Shown here piece after piece: positions 34,872-42,565 of a stretch of DNA of 64,000 nucleotides. The notes under the pieces were generated by a model. The model was not told the origin of the DNA. It did no database searches and was given only the letters and a program-made list of their open reading frames with translations. Source of the stretch: JABDGR01 sp964561455 (GTDB taxonomy: Bacteria; Verrucomicrobiota; Verrucomicrobiia; Opitutales; JABDGR01); assembly GCA_964561455.1 (NCBI GenBank), contig CAZLPS010000009.1, positions 1 to 64,000 of the forward strand, given 5' to 3'. The translations under genes were made by a program, and so were the position numbers. Each line of letters starts with the position of its first letter. Positions within the stretch are counted from its first letter, which is position 1.

Positions 34872-35701
34872 TCATTCAATCGCGGCGCCATTCCCGTTTA
34901 AATTGCCCACTGGCCACGCCCTCGCCAGATCCAACCCCATCTTCTCCCGCGCGAACTCCACCAAATCCGCCGGCGGCGGTGCCATAAACTCTCCCAGCCC
35001 TTCCTCCAGAAATCGTAGTCGGCTGGCATGCAGCGCCTGGCGCCGCATGGGGAGCGCGGCCGCGTGCCGCGCGGTCCACCCTTGCTTGGCAAATTCGAGA
35101 TACAGCGTTTCGTCCGGCCCATATAGCTTGTCACCCACAATCGCATGTCCGAGGTGCGCGGCATGCACGCGGATTTGATGCGTCCGACCGGTCAACGGAA
35201 ATACGCGGGCCAGCGTTAATCCACGCGTTGCGATGATCGGCTCAAACCGGGTCTGCGCGGATTCCGCCCCGGGTTCCCCGGCTAATGCCACCCGCCGCTT
35301 GACCGCGATCGCATTGCCGGCATCGCGCACAAGCGGCGCTTCCACCACCTTTTCTTCGTGCAATTCATCATTCAAAAAGGCCAGGTACGTTTTTTCCACC
35401 CGCCGGTTTTGCATGGCCATCTGGTATCGCCGTGCCGCCAGCGGATGGAGCGCCACCACCACCACGCCGCTGGTTTCCCGGTCCAGCCGCGTGACAATGT
35501 GCAATGTGCCGCGTGCAGATGCTCGCGTAATGCTCCAACCAGGGAGGACCAGGGCCCGTTCTTCGACGGATGGCAGACCACCCACCCGGGTTTATTCAGC
35601 ACCACGACATCGTCATCCTGGTGCAAAATCCAGCGCGGCAATTCCACCGGGTCAATCAGTGGCGCCTGATCTCCGGCGGTTGTCGAGTCGGTGGTATTCA
35701 C
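34872..35701 (-). pseudogene. RluA-type pseudouridine synthase, frameshifted
   Basis: The N-terminal frame (probable GTG start at 35701) has LPRWILHQDDDVVVLNKPG and WSSLVGALREHLHA. The C-terminal frame carries TLHIVTRLDRETSGVVVV, the catalytic HRLDxxTSG motif (here with Thr before Arg), and later FPLTGRTHQIRVHAAHLG. The frames meet at 35506-35516. One extra base, for example C in GCGGCAC, would join LHA to GTLHIVTRLDRET. RluA-family enzymes isomerise uridine in rRNA or tRNA. As given, the product is split. The defect may be real or an assembly error. The start is 5 bases after the preceding membrane-protein stop. Confidence 0.78.
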
Positions 35702-35706
35702 CGGAA

Positions 35707-36051
35707 TCAGTTGGTCACCGGCGGCAGCGAGGCCGGGGCAGGAGCGGTTTTGGACACCATGAGGATGGTTTTCTTTTCCGGACGAAAGAGAATCCACAGG
35801 AGCAGGCCGGCCGGCCAGAAAGCCACCGCCACCAGCATCGCCGCCGCCCAGCCGGGCTTGCCCCGCGCCTTGGCGTCTCGCCATGCCCACGCAATTGAGC
35901 CGCAGAAGATGCAGGTGATCAGCAAAAAGAACGCCGTGCCAAAGAAAAGCCCGAGAGTGTGGAAGACCAGTGTCGCCGCCAGACCCACGATGACCACGGA
36001 GCCGCCGAAAAAGGCGAGCGCCGCCAGCGCGAAAATAACCATCATGCCCAT
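35707..36051 (-). CDS. Small membrane protein of unknown function
   Basis: This 114-residue protein has three hydrophobic segments (about 3-24, 27-53 and 69-88) and short charged loops (AWRDAKARGKPGW, FRPEKKT). No family is recognised. It lies directly upstream of the RluA-type gene on the same strand (5-base spacing), so the two were probably translated from one message. Confidence 0.6.
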   Translation of the reverse strand: MGMMVIFALAALAFFGGSVVIVGLAATLVFHTLGLFFGTAFFLLITCIFCGSIAWAWRDAKARGKPGWAAAMLVAVAFWPAGLLLWILFRPEKKTILMVSKTAPAPASLPPVTN

Positions 36052-36138
36052 GTCCTCAGGCTAGGCGGGGTCGGTTAAGTGTCAAAGGCAATCCGAGTTG
36101 GCAGCCACAGCTGGGCGTCGCGGGTGGAGTAGCAACGA

Positions 36139-36154
36139 TCCCGCAAATGCGGGA
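36139..36154. other. Short perfect palindrome in the 36.05-36.30 kb gap
   Basis: TCCCGCA-AA-TGCGGGA has perfect 7-base arms in an otherwise unassigned 246-base stretch between a membrane-protein gene and a small SH3-like gene. It could be an operator, terminator or repeat; nothing selects among these. Confidence 0.3.
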
Positions 36155-36297
36155 CCGCCCTTCCGGATCTACCATACTTCTGAAGGCGGCCTGAAGCTCC
36201 GCGCTCCGATATTGCTCGGGCAATTTGTTGGCATTTTGCCCAATTTCCTTGGCAAACAGCCTCGTGGAGCCTTAATAGAACCATCACTTGCGTCTCC

Positions 36298-36528
36298 ATG
36301 GATGAGATTGATTCAATATTTGCCCGCAACGAGAATGTCGTAATCGCTGAAAATGCGCCGGCAGGGTTTCGACCATCGGCATCGGCATGGGTGATTTCCC
36401 GGCGGGTGGTTGAGGATGAATTTCAAGCCCATGCCGTGGGTTTCCCCGTTAATTCAGTTCTTTTCCTGATCGAATTCGCAGATGGCAGTGCCGCGGAAAT
36501 GCCAGCGGCATTTTTGCGGCATCGCTGA
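36298..36528 (+). CDS. Small SH3-like/beta-barrel protein, first of a tandem pair
   Basis: This 76-residue protein shows homology to the next gene: NSVLFLIEFADGSAAEMPAAFLRH aligns with TVLFLVEFGSGFTIEIPEVFLERL. The pattern (VxI... P.G.xG.V......  VxFxDG....VP...L) is common to small KOW/SH3-like barrel proteins that bind ligands or nucleic acid, but I cannot assign a family. There is no signal peptide. It may be a diverging duplicate. Confidence 0.5.
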   Translation: MDEIDSIFARNENVVIAENAPAGFRPSASAWVISRRVVEDEFQAHAVGFPVNSVLFLIEFADGSAAEMPAAFLRHR

Positions 36529-36583
36529 CAAGCTTGGTCGCCGGATTTCGTTTAACACCTGGAGTAACTCCATCTTTCGCGTC

Positions 36584-36823
36584 ATGTCTGACAAAGACCT
36601 TAAATTTAACTATGGTGATGCGGTTCGGATCACCGGCGACGCCCAGGCAAAATTCCATCCCCGGGAACCGGGATCGATTTGTGGATACCGTACAATTGAA
36701 ACCGAGGACCAGGCATTGACATCCGGGTTCTCCATCCAGACCGTGCTTTTTTTGGTTGAATTTGGCAGCGGGTTCACAATTGAGATTCCGGAGGTATTTC
36801 TCGAGCGATTGGGCAACGAATGA
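36584..36823 (+). CDS. Small SH3-like/beta-barrel protein, second of a tandem pair
   Basis: From ATG 36584 the protein has 79 residues: MSDKDLKFNYGDAVRITGD, REPGSICGYRTIE, and TVLFLVEFGSGFTIEIPEVFLERL. The repeated strand pattern resembles small SH3-like barrels. It is homologous to the gene 55 bases upstream. An in-frame upstream start at 36482 would overlap that gene and is unlikely. Confidence 0.55.
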   Translation: MSDKDLKFNYGDAVRITGDAQAKFHPREPGSICGYRTIETEDQALTSGFSIQTVLFLVEFGSGFTIEIPEVFLERLGNE

Positions 36824-36865
36824 ATCCAATTCGATTTTCGTCGTAGCGCCGGCTTAAGCACCGCG

Positions 36866-38206
36866 CTACTTACTTGAATCCTTCCGCAACTGTTCCAGCA
36901 CGTCGAAGAAATCGGGGAAGGTTTTTCCGCAGCATTCGGGGTTTTCGATTTGGAGCCAGGGTTTGCCTGTTCCCAGGAGGTCGTGGGAGCCAAGAATGCC
37001 GAAGCTCATCGCCACGCGGTGATCCTCGTAGGTTTCGATGCTCAGCAGTTTTTTCACCTTCACCGCCTTGGCGGCGAGGACTTTCAGCTTTTTAAGATTG
37101 GGCGTGATCGCCAATCCATCCTCAAATTCCTCGACGCCCTGGCCGAGCTTTTTCAACTCGGTCGCCATGGCGCGGATGCGGTCGGTTTCCTGTTTGCGCG
37201 TATGCGCGATGCCGAAGATGCGCGTCGGCCCATCCAATAGCGGCGCAATCGCGGCCAGCGTGAGGAACGTGTCCGAGAAAGGATTGAAATTCTGTGTCAC
37301 GCCATGCCGGGTTGACCCGGCGGAGATCTCTGTGTGGTAAGCTTTCTTTGCGACGTGAAGTCCGACGGCCTGGGCCACCGTCAGGAAACCGATGTCGCCC
37401 TGCAGGTCAGTATTTTCGCCGAGGCCCATGATTTGGTAGCCCGGTGCCGCGCCGGGAGCCGCGAGCGGGAGCGCCACGAAATAGCTCGCCGCGGTGGCGT
37501 CCGGCTCGACGTGGTAGAACTCGTTGAATCCCGGGGCATCTATGTCCGGCACGAAACCCCGATTGAAGCGCGGGATCATCTTGGCCGTCATCAGGACGAA
37601 GGGTTCGGAGACCAATTGCCCCATGCGGTGCAGCTCGAGATGCCCTTTGGCCCACGCTGCCGCAATCATCATGGCCGACAATATTTGCGAGGAGGCCGAG
37701 GCATCCACCTCCACCCCGCCGCCCGGCAGCCCGTGAGTGCGCAAAATAAAAGGATAGTGGTCCGGCTGCCCTTTGAATTCGATGTCGGCACCGAGCCGCC
37801 GGAGGGCGTCGAGCAGGCCTTTCATCGGGCGGCGGTTCATGGCTTCGTCGCCTGTCAGCGTAAATTCCCCGCGTTTCTTCAAACACAACACTGCCGGCAG
37901 AAAGCGCGCCGCCGTGCCCGCGTTGCCGACGTCAAGGGACGCCTTCGCCTCGGGGATCATGCCCCCGTGGCCTTCGATGCGGATCGTCTTCGCCTTCGTG
38001 CTCGTCGCAATTTTAAATCCCAGCGACCGCAGGGCCTTGACCATGATTTCCGTGTCGCGGGAAAAAAGGGCGCCGCGCAACGTCACCGGGTCGCGGCACA
38101 GCGCCGCCAAAATCAGCGCGCGATTTGTAATGCTCTTGGATCCGGGTAACTCCACCGAGCCACGGACCGGTTGGGTGAAGGGCGTGATGGGAAGGGGGTC
38201 TTTCAC
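36866..38206 (-). CDS. aroA: 3-phosphoshikimate 1-carboxyvinyltransferase (EPSP synthase)
   Basis: This 446-residue enzyme of the shikimate pathway transfers enolpyruvate from PEP to shikimate-3-phosphate. Landmarks are LPGSKSITNRALILAAL, GNAGTAARFLPAVL, DEAMNRRPMKGLLDALRRLG, SSQILSAMMIAA, the TDRIRAMATELKKLG loop and the closing YEDHRVAMSF. It starts with GTG at 38206, next to the heptad array at 38207-38277, and no ribosome-binding site is apparent there. It lies downstream of tyrA and pyrE on the same strand. Confidence 0.95.
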   Translation of the reverse strand: MKDPLPITPFTQPVRGSVELPGSKSITNRALILAALCRDPVTLRGALFSRDTEIMVKALRSLGFKIATSTKAKTIRIEGHGGMIPEAKASLDVGNAGTAARFLPAVLCLKKRGEFTLTGDEAMNRRPMKGLLDALRRLGADIEFKGQPDHYPFILRTHGLPGGGVEVDASASSQILSAMMIAAAWAKGHLELHRMGQLVSEPFVLMTAKMIPRFNRGFVPDIDAPGFNEFYHVEPDATAASYFVALPLAAPGAAPGYQIMGLGENTDLQGDIGFLTVAQAVGLHVAKKAYHTEISAGSTRHGVTQNFNPFSDTFLTLAAIAPLLDGPTRIFGIAHTRKQETDRIRAMATELKKLGQGVEEFEDGLAITPNLKKLKVLAAKAVKVKKLLSIETYEDHRVAMSFGILGSHDLLGTGKPWLQIENPECCGKTFPDFFDVLEQLRKDSSK

Positions 38207-38277
38207 AACTGAAGAGGGAAGGGTAAAGGGTGAAGAGTGAAACGCGTAATTTTGAATTATGAATTACGAATTTTGAA
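38207..38277. repeat. Ten-unit heptameric array abutting the aroA start codon
   Basis: Ten consecutive 7-base units end in AA (GGGTGAA, TTACGAA and TTTTGAA types), with a single extra base at 38242. The array begins exactly one base upstream of the aroA GTG and fills the space where a leader and ribosome-binding site would be expected. The rest of the gap, to 38370, holds no feature I can support. Confidence 0.7.
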
Positions 38278-38370
38278 ATCCGGAACGGACTGAGGGGCGG
38301 TAGGGACGAAAGATGAGGTTTGAAACAAATAAGTCGGAAATTTCAGAAGTAAAATTTAGATTGAGATGGC

Positions 38371-38412
38371 TTCATCCTTCATCCCTCATCCTTCATCCTT
38401 TCGCTCTCATCC
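38371..38412. repeat. Heptameric array, TTCATCC type, at the tyrA 3' end
   Basis: Six units of TTCATCC/CTCATCC are arranged in tandem, with one TTTCGCT variant. The last unit covers the tyrA stop codon (38407-38409). The complementary GGATGAA units occur at 40321-40348. Confidence 0.65.
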
Positions 38413-39270
38413 CTTGTCTCCCAGCGGTCTCAGCTTTACGCGGTAGTCGCGGCCGCGTTCGAGGATGTGCTGGAGGGCGAACGGTTGGGCGTTGTGCAGC
38501 GCGGCCCGCAGATGGTCCAGTTCCTTTTGAAAACCATCCAGGGCGCGGGAAATTTCCTCCCGATTCTCGATGGCAATGGCTTTCCAGAGGGTCGGGTCGC
38601 CCGCCGCCACCCGGGTGGTGTCGCGCAAACCTGGTCCGGCAAATTGAATCCACTTGGGGTTGCGCGTGCCGAGGTAGGCGCAAAACGCCGAAGCCAGCAA
38701 ATGGGGGAGGTGGCTGAGATGGGCAACAATCTCATCGTGTTCCTCGGGCGTGGTCTCCGCCACTTCCATGCCGAGCGCCTTCCAAAAGCGCGTCGCCCGG
38801 TCCACGTCCTTTGCCGGCGTATCCACCAGCGGGGTGACAAAACAGGCCCGGCCGTGAAACAGCGCGGCGTCCGCGTGCTCAAGGCCGCCCTTTTCCGAGC
38901 CGGCCATCGGGTGCGAACCCACGAAACCGATCTTCTTGGGTAGCGCCGCGCGCCCGTGGCGGCAAATCAGGCTTTTGGTGGAGCCGACATCGGTCACTAG
39001 CGTGCCGGGTTTGAGTTTTTTCGCGATTTGCTCGAGCAAGGGCACAATCGTGTCCACCGGCGTGCACACGACGACCAAGTCGGCCTTCGCCACGGCCTTG
39101 CCGGCATCGGCAAAGACTTCATCACACCAGGTTTTGCCTTCGCACTTCGCCCGCGTTTCTGCCCGGCGCGACCATGCGGCGGTGCGTTCGCACAAGCCGA
39201 GCTGCTTCGCGGCTTTCAGCAGCGAAGCACCCAGGAGTCCAGGGCCGAGGATGGTGATTTGCTTGAACAT
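38407..39270 (-). CDS. tyrA: Prephenate dehydrogenase
   Basis: This 287-residue protein opens with a Rossmann NAD-binding start (ITILGPGLLGASLLKAAKQLGL), then VVVCTPVDTIVPLLEQI, DVGSTKS and GSHPMAGSEKGG, the prephenate-dehydrogenase signature. The C-terminal helical domain includes AHLSHLPHLLASAF. It oxidatively decarboxylates prephenate to 4-hydroxyphenylpyruvate for tyrosine synthesis. There is no fused chorismate mutase. It lies between pyrE and aroA, all on the minus strand; the pyrE gene ends 3 bases upstream of its start. Confidence 0.92.
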   Translation of the reverse strand: MFKQITILGPGLLGASLLKAAKQLGLCERTAAWSRRAETRAKCEGKTWCDEVFADAGKAVAKADLVVVCTPVDTIVPLLEQIAKKLKPGTLVTDVGSTKSLICRHGRAALPKKIGFVGSHPMAGSEKGGLEHADAALFHGRACFVTPLVDTPAKDVDRATRFWKALGMEVAETTPEEHDEIVAHLSHLPHLLASAFCAYLGTRNPKWIQFAGPGLRDTTRVAAGDPTLWKAIAIENREEISRALDGFQKELDHLRAALHNAQPFALQHILERGRDYRVKLRPLGDKG

Positions 39271-39273
39271 GGG

Positions 39274-39843
39274 TTAACTGCCCGGTTTCGCAACCGGCAG
39301 CGCGGCCAGCGCCGGCGGCAACTTGTCGGCTTCGTAAGTCGGAAAACTCATCTCCAACAGGGACACATGGGGTACGGCGAAATGCGCCTGACCCTCGCTG
39401 CGGTCCACGAGCACCAGCACGGCAGCCGTGACGGCACCCGCGCCGGCAATGAGGTCGAGGCATTCTTGCACGCGCCCGCCGCGGGTGATGACATCTTCGA
39501 CCACCAGCACGCGCTCACCGGGGGCAAACTTGAAATTGCGGCGCAGCGCGAGCTTGTCATTCACCTTTTCGGCAAAGACAAAGCGCTTGTTCGTCTGCCG
39601 GGCGATTTCCTGCCCGAGGACCAATCCGCCCATCGCTGGCGCAAGGACCGTGGCAAAGTCGCGCGCGGTGAATTTCGCCAGCAGCATCTGGCAAAGGCGC
39701 GTCACCGCTTCCATGTTCTGGCACACCTGCGCGCACTGGAAATAATGCCCGCTGTGCAGCCCAGAGCGGAGGACGAAATGCCCCTCGAGCAGCGCGCCGG
39801 TCTTCTTGAAAATGCTCAACACCTCATTGGCGGATGAATCCAT
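39274..39843 (-). CDS. pyrE: Orotate phosphoribosyltransferase
   Basis: This 189-residue type I PRTase has the PRPP-binding motif VLVVEDVITRGGRVQECL (consensus VxxDDxxTxGxS-like), a lysine/hydrophobic loop with KRFVFAEKVNDKL and an N-terminal FVLRSGLHSGHYFQC, as in PyrE. It adds ribose-5-phosphate to orotate in pyrimidine synthesis. It is the first gene of the pyrE-tyrA-aroA string. Confidence 0.9.
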   Translation of the reverse strand: MDSSANEVLSIFKKTGALLEGHFVLRSGLHSGHYFQCAQVCQNMEAVTRLCQMLLAKFTARDFATVLAPAMGGLVLGQEIARQTNKRFVFAEKVNDKLALRRNFKFAPGERVLVVEDVITRGGRVQECLDLIAGAGAVTAAVLVLVDRSEGQAHFAVPHVSLLEMSFPTYEADKLPPALAALPVAKPGS

Positions 39844-39887
39844 GGGAAAACCGTAAGGGATTGAGGTTCAAAGGCAAGAAGGTTGCA

Positions 39888-40039
39888 GCGAGAAGCGAGA
39901 AGTTAGGAGCTAGAATCTAGAAGCCAAACCCAAACAATTCTGGCTTGAGCTGAAATATTCCGCTCCCTGCTCCCCGCTCCCTGCTCCCCGCTCCCCGCTT
40001 CTAGCTTCTAACTCCTAGCTTCTAACTCCTAGCTTCCCC
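39888..40039. repeat. Two opposed heptameric arrays, largest in the window
   Basis: Positions 39888-39922 hold five units (GCGAGAA, GCTAGAA, TCTAGAA types). Positions 39963-40039 hold eleven uninterrupted 7-base units: CTCCCTG and CTCCCCG alternate first, then CTTCTAA and CTCCTAG alternate. The first array is complementary to the CTTCTAG part of the second, across a 40-base gap, and could fold into a long imperfect hairpin. The location is between pyrE and tRNA-Phe. Confidence 0.75.
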
Positions 40040-40095
40040 CCGCTTCATTCTTGACCCCACCGCCTCTTTCCGGCAATTTCTTCCCTTTCCGTCAG

Positions 40096-40171
<76 letters not shown>

Positions 40172-40320
40172 CCTTTAAGTCATTGTTTTTCAATGGAAAG
40201 CACCACGTTGGCCTGATTGGCGCTCGAAGGCTGAATATATTTCTTGGGCACTACTTGGCCACTTGTGGGGTCCTAAAAGTTACAGCTGCAAATTTAGTCT
40301 GCCGGGTACGGATACTGGAA

Positions 40321-40348
40321 GGATAAAGGTTGAGGGATGAAAGATGAA
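40321..40348. repeat. Heptameric array, GGATGAA type
   Basis: Four units (GGATAAA, GGTTGAG, GGATGAA and AGATGAA) run in tandem between tRNA-Phe and the next gene. They are complementary to the TTCATCC units at 38371-38412. Confidence 0.55.
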
Positions 40349-40461
40349 TACGGACTTCCTGGTTTTACCATTCCGTTCGCTTTTGCGCTGCGGGCACTAC
40401 ACCCCATATCTCCTTTACAGTGCTGGGTGTAACCTTGGGACAGCTGATTTCAGCATGTCCG

Positions 40462-42240
40462 ATGAACTTCGCTGTCCACTTCCATCCCAGCAAGTTGCCC
40501 GGTCATTTTCTGACAGTGCCGCCGCCCGCAACCTTGGAGGCAAGACTTCGACGGCACCCTTTGCTTCCCGGTCGCGCGTGGCTGGCGTTGCTGTTGGCGA
40601 TAATCATGGGCCTCGCGTCGGGCCCGCGCGCTGAGGCGCAGACGATGGTATGGTTGGGCTATAATCCCTCTTGGGCGACTTACAGCAATTGGTCCCCGGA
40701 TGCGGTTCCGAATTCAACAGCGGCCGAAGCGCTGATCGACAGTAGTAAATCTCTATCAGGCCCAACTTATGGGGATAGCGCCACTTTGGCGATTAACATC
40801 GTTTTGAACAATCTGACCTTCGATTCCCTGAATGCGTATACAAATACCGCCCCCCTCAATTTTGTGCTAACCAGCATTCCGCCCTATAACACGTTGACCT
40901 TTGCCGGCAGTTCTCCGTCGTTGACCATGACTGCGGCGTACAACGGCACTGCCACGATTAATTCCCCGATCATTCTGGGCAGTTCACTCCTCATCTCGAA
41001 CAATGGCACGAGCGCCGGGCCACAACTCATCCTGGAAGACACGGTTGATCTTGCGGGCAATAACGTGACCTTTTCCGGCACGAGCAACACGTCGGTTTCC
41101 GGCAGTATCACGGATTCTGTTGGTGCAGGCAACCTCACCCTAAGCTCGGGCGTGCTCATTCTCAACGGCGTCAATACTTACACCGGATTGACCACGGTGA
41201 GTGCGGGCACGCTCTTGCTCAGCGGCGCGGGCACGCTGGGCGCTGCCACCGCCGCCCTGACAGTAAACGGCGGCAACTTGGACCTCGGCGGCACCACGCC
41301 GAATAATATCGGCACGGTTACGATTAGTGGCGGGAACATTCAAAACGGCACGCTGACCAGCACCGCCGACTACGCCGGGCAAAGCGGCACGGTGAGTGCG
41401 ATTCTGGGTGGGACGGTTGGGCTGAATAAGACGGCCGGCGGCACGCTGATCTTGAGTGGCGCCAATACCTACACGGGGGCCACAAGCGTGTCGGCGGGCA
41501 CGCTGGAATTGAATGGGCCCAATGGCGCCCCAAGTGTCAGTAACACCAACACACTGACCATCAACAATGGCGGCACGCTTCTGACTGACACCAGCGGGCA
41601 GCTCAATGCGGGAGTCAAGCTGGTGCTCAACGGTGGCACCTGGGCCACCAATGCGCTAAACTCCACCAGTGCCTCGGCCCAAGCCGCCTTCACCGCCAAC
41701 CTGAACACGCTGACCCTGACTGCCACGTCGAACCTCACCCTCGGGAACGGCAGCGGCAGCGCCACCAACACCATCAACTTCGCGGCCAGCCAATCGGTGA
41801 GCTGGACTCCCGGACAGATACTCTATATCAACCATTGGACAGGAGAAGCCTCGAACGACGCGATTGCCGGCGGCGGCGGCCAGGACGAAATTATCTTCGG
41901 CAACTCGCCGGCCGGCCTGAGCGGCGGGCAGCTGGGCGAAATCATCTTTGTCAACCCGCAGGACGCAGCCAACGGGATGACGGGCGCCAGCGGCAACTTC
42001 TCAGCCGTTATCCTGCCCACGGGTGAAGTAGTGCCCTATGTCGTCGCGCCGGAGCCGGGCACGGTGCCGGCGGGCGCGGCCCTGGCGGCCCTGGCCCTCC
42101 TGCGCGAATGGCGCCGACGCAAGAGTGCACAATGGCTAATGGAAGCTGGAAGTTGGAATCGGGAATTGGGGAGTTGGAATTTGGGAGTCAGGATACAGGA
42201 GGGTAACAAACCCATCATTGCATTGGCGACGATGGCGTAG
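40462..42240 (+). CDS. Autotransporter-associated beta-strand repeat surface protein with PEP-CTERM-like tail
   Basis: From ATG 40462 the protein has 592 residues. A long basic n-region precedes a signal peptide (WLALLLAIIMGLASGPRAEAQ), then a beta-helix-rich body with autotransporter-associated repeats of the type GGTLILSGANTYTGATSVSAGTLELNG and GVLILNGVNTYTGLTTVSAGTLLLSG. The end has APEPGTVPAG, a hydrophobic helix and REWRRRK, a PEP-CTERM-like sorting signal. About 34 extra residues follow it, encoded in heptad repeats (42141-42189), which is unusual. It is probably cell-surface adhesive or structural. Confidence 0.75.
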   Translation: MNFAVHFHPSKLPGHFLTVPPPATLEARLRRHPLLPGRAWLALLLAIIMGLASGPRAEAQTMVWLGYNPSWATYSNWSPDAVPNSTAAEALIDSSKSLSGPTYGDSATLAINIVLNNLTFDSLNAYTNTAPLNFVLTSIPPYNTLTFAGSSPSLTMTAAYNGTATINSPIILGSSLLISNNGTSAGPQLILEDTVDLAGNNVTFSGTSNTSVSGSITDSVGAGNLTLSSGVLILNGVNTYTGLTTVSAGTLLLSGAGTLGAATAALTVNGGNLDLGGTTPNNIGTVTISGGNIQNGTLTSTADYAGQSGTVSAILGGTVGLNKTAGGTLILSGANTYTGATSVSAGTLELNGPNGAPSVSNTNTLTINNGGTLLTDTSGQLNAGVKLVLNGGTWATNALNSTSASAQAAFTANLNTLTLTATSNLTLGNGSGSATNTINFAASQSVSWTPGQILYINHWTGEASNDAIAGGGGQDEIIFGNSPAGLSGGQLGEIIFVNPQDAANGMTGASGNFSAVILPTGEVVPYVVAPEPGTVPAGAALAALALLREWRRRKSAQWLMEAGSWNRELGSWNLGVRIQEGNKPIIALATMA

Positions 42241-42366
42241 TGTGAATGCGCAATCGGAAAGGCGTTGAAGCAACCGGGCGTCGGAAGTTAGAAGTTAGGA
42301 GCTGGAAGTTGGAATAGGGGAGACTGGGGAATGCCGGACGGGGTCTGGATGCCGGATGGGGTCCGG
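42141..42366. repeat. Heptameric arrays and an 18-bp direct repeat
   Basis: Positions 42141-42189 hold seven 7-base units (GGAAGTT, GGAATTG, GGGAGTT types) inside the coding end of the surface protein. Positions 42283-42324 hold six more units of the same type in the intergenic region. Positions 42331-42348 and 42349-42366 are a tandem 18-base pair differing at two bases. Confidence 0.65.
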
Positions 42367-42561
42367 CTGTTCAAGTTAACCTGAAGTGGGACTATGAGCT
42401 GAACGATGGCCAGTTAAAGCGTCGCGACGCGACGCGCTGTTCTGGTGCCGGCTTGGTTCCGTGGATTGAAATCCACGGTTATTTTCGGCCCTCGCTACGC
42501 GAGGCGTTGTCGTCCGGGACGGAAGTTTTTTTCCTGTCTACGGTCTCCCCGCTCCCTGCTT
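42241..42561. other. 321-base intergenic region of repeats, no gene
   Basis: This gap between the convergent surface-protein and RDD genes contains the GGAAGTT heptads, an 18-base direct repeat, two hairpins at 42459-42504 and a short CTCCCCG heptad run at 42545-42565. I see no open frame worth annotating. Confidence 0.5.
42459..42504. repeat. Two adjacent palindromes, REP-like element
   Basis: CCGTGGATT-GA-AATCCACGG (42459-42478) and CCTCGC-TAC-GCGAGG (42490-42504) are perfect hairpins 11 bases apart. Paired palindromes are typical of REP-type elements; they could also terminate the convergent transcripts. Other copies in the genome would decide. Confidence 0.4.
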
Positions 42562-42565
42562 CTAC
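42545..42565. repeat. Short heptad run at the RDD gene 3' end
   Basis: Three units (CTCCCCG, CTCCCTG and CTTCTAC) overlap the stop codon of the RDD gene at 42562. The unit types match those at 39963-40039. Confidence 0.5.

Noticed and set aside
35496..35515. 7-base tandem CACATTG as the cause of the RluA frameshift
   Set aside because: Removing 7 bases gives the wrong phase; one added base is needed instead.
36075..36329. 84-codon minus-strand frame
   Set aside because: It overlaps the SH3-like gene, has no homology that I can recognise and no convincing start signal.
39888..40039. CRISPR array
   Set aside because: Units are 7 bases with no spacers, far from the 25-40-base repeat and unique-spacer layout.
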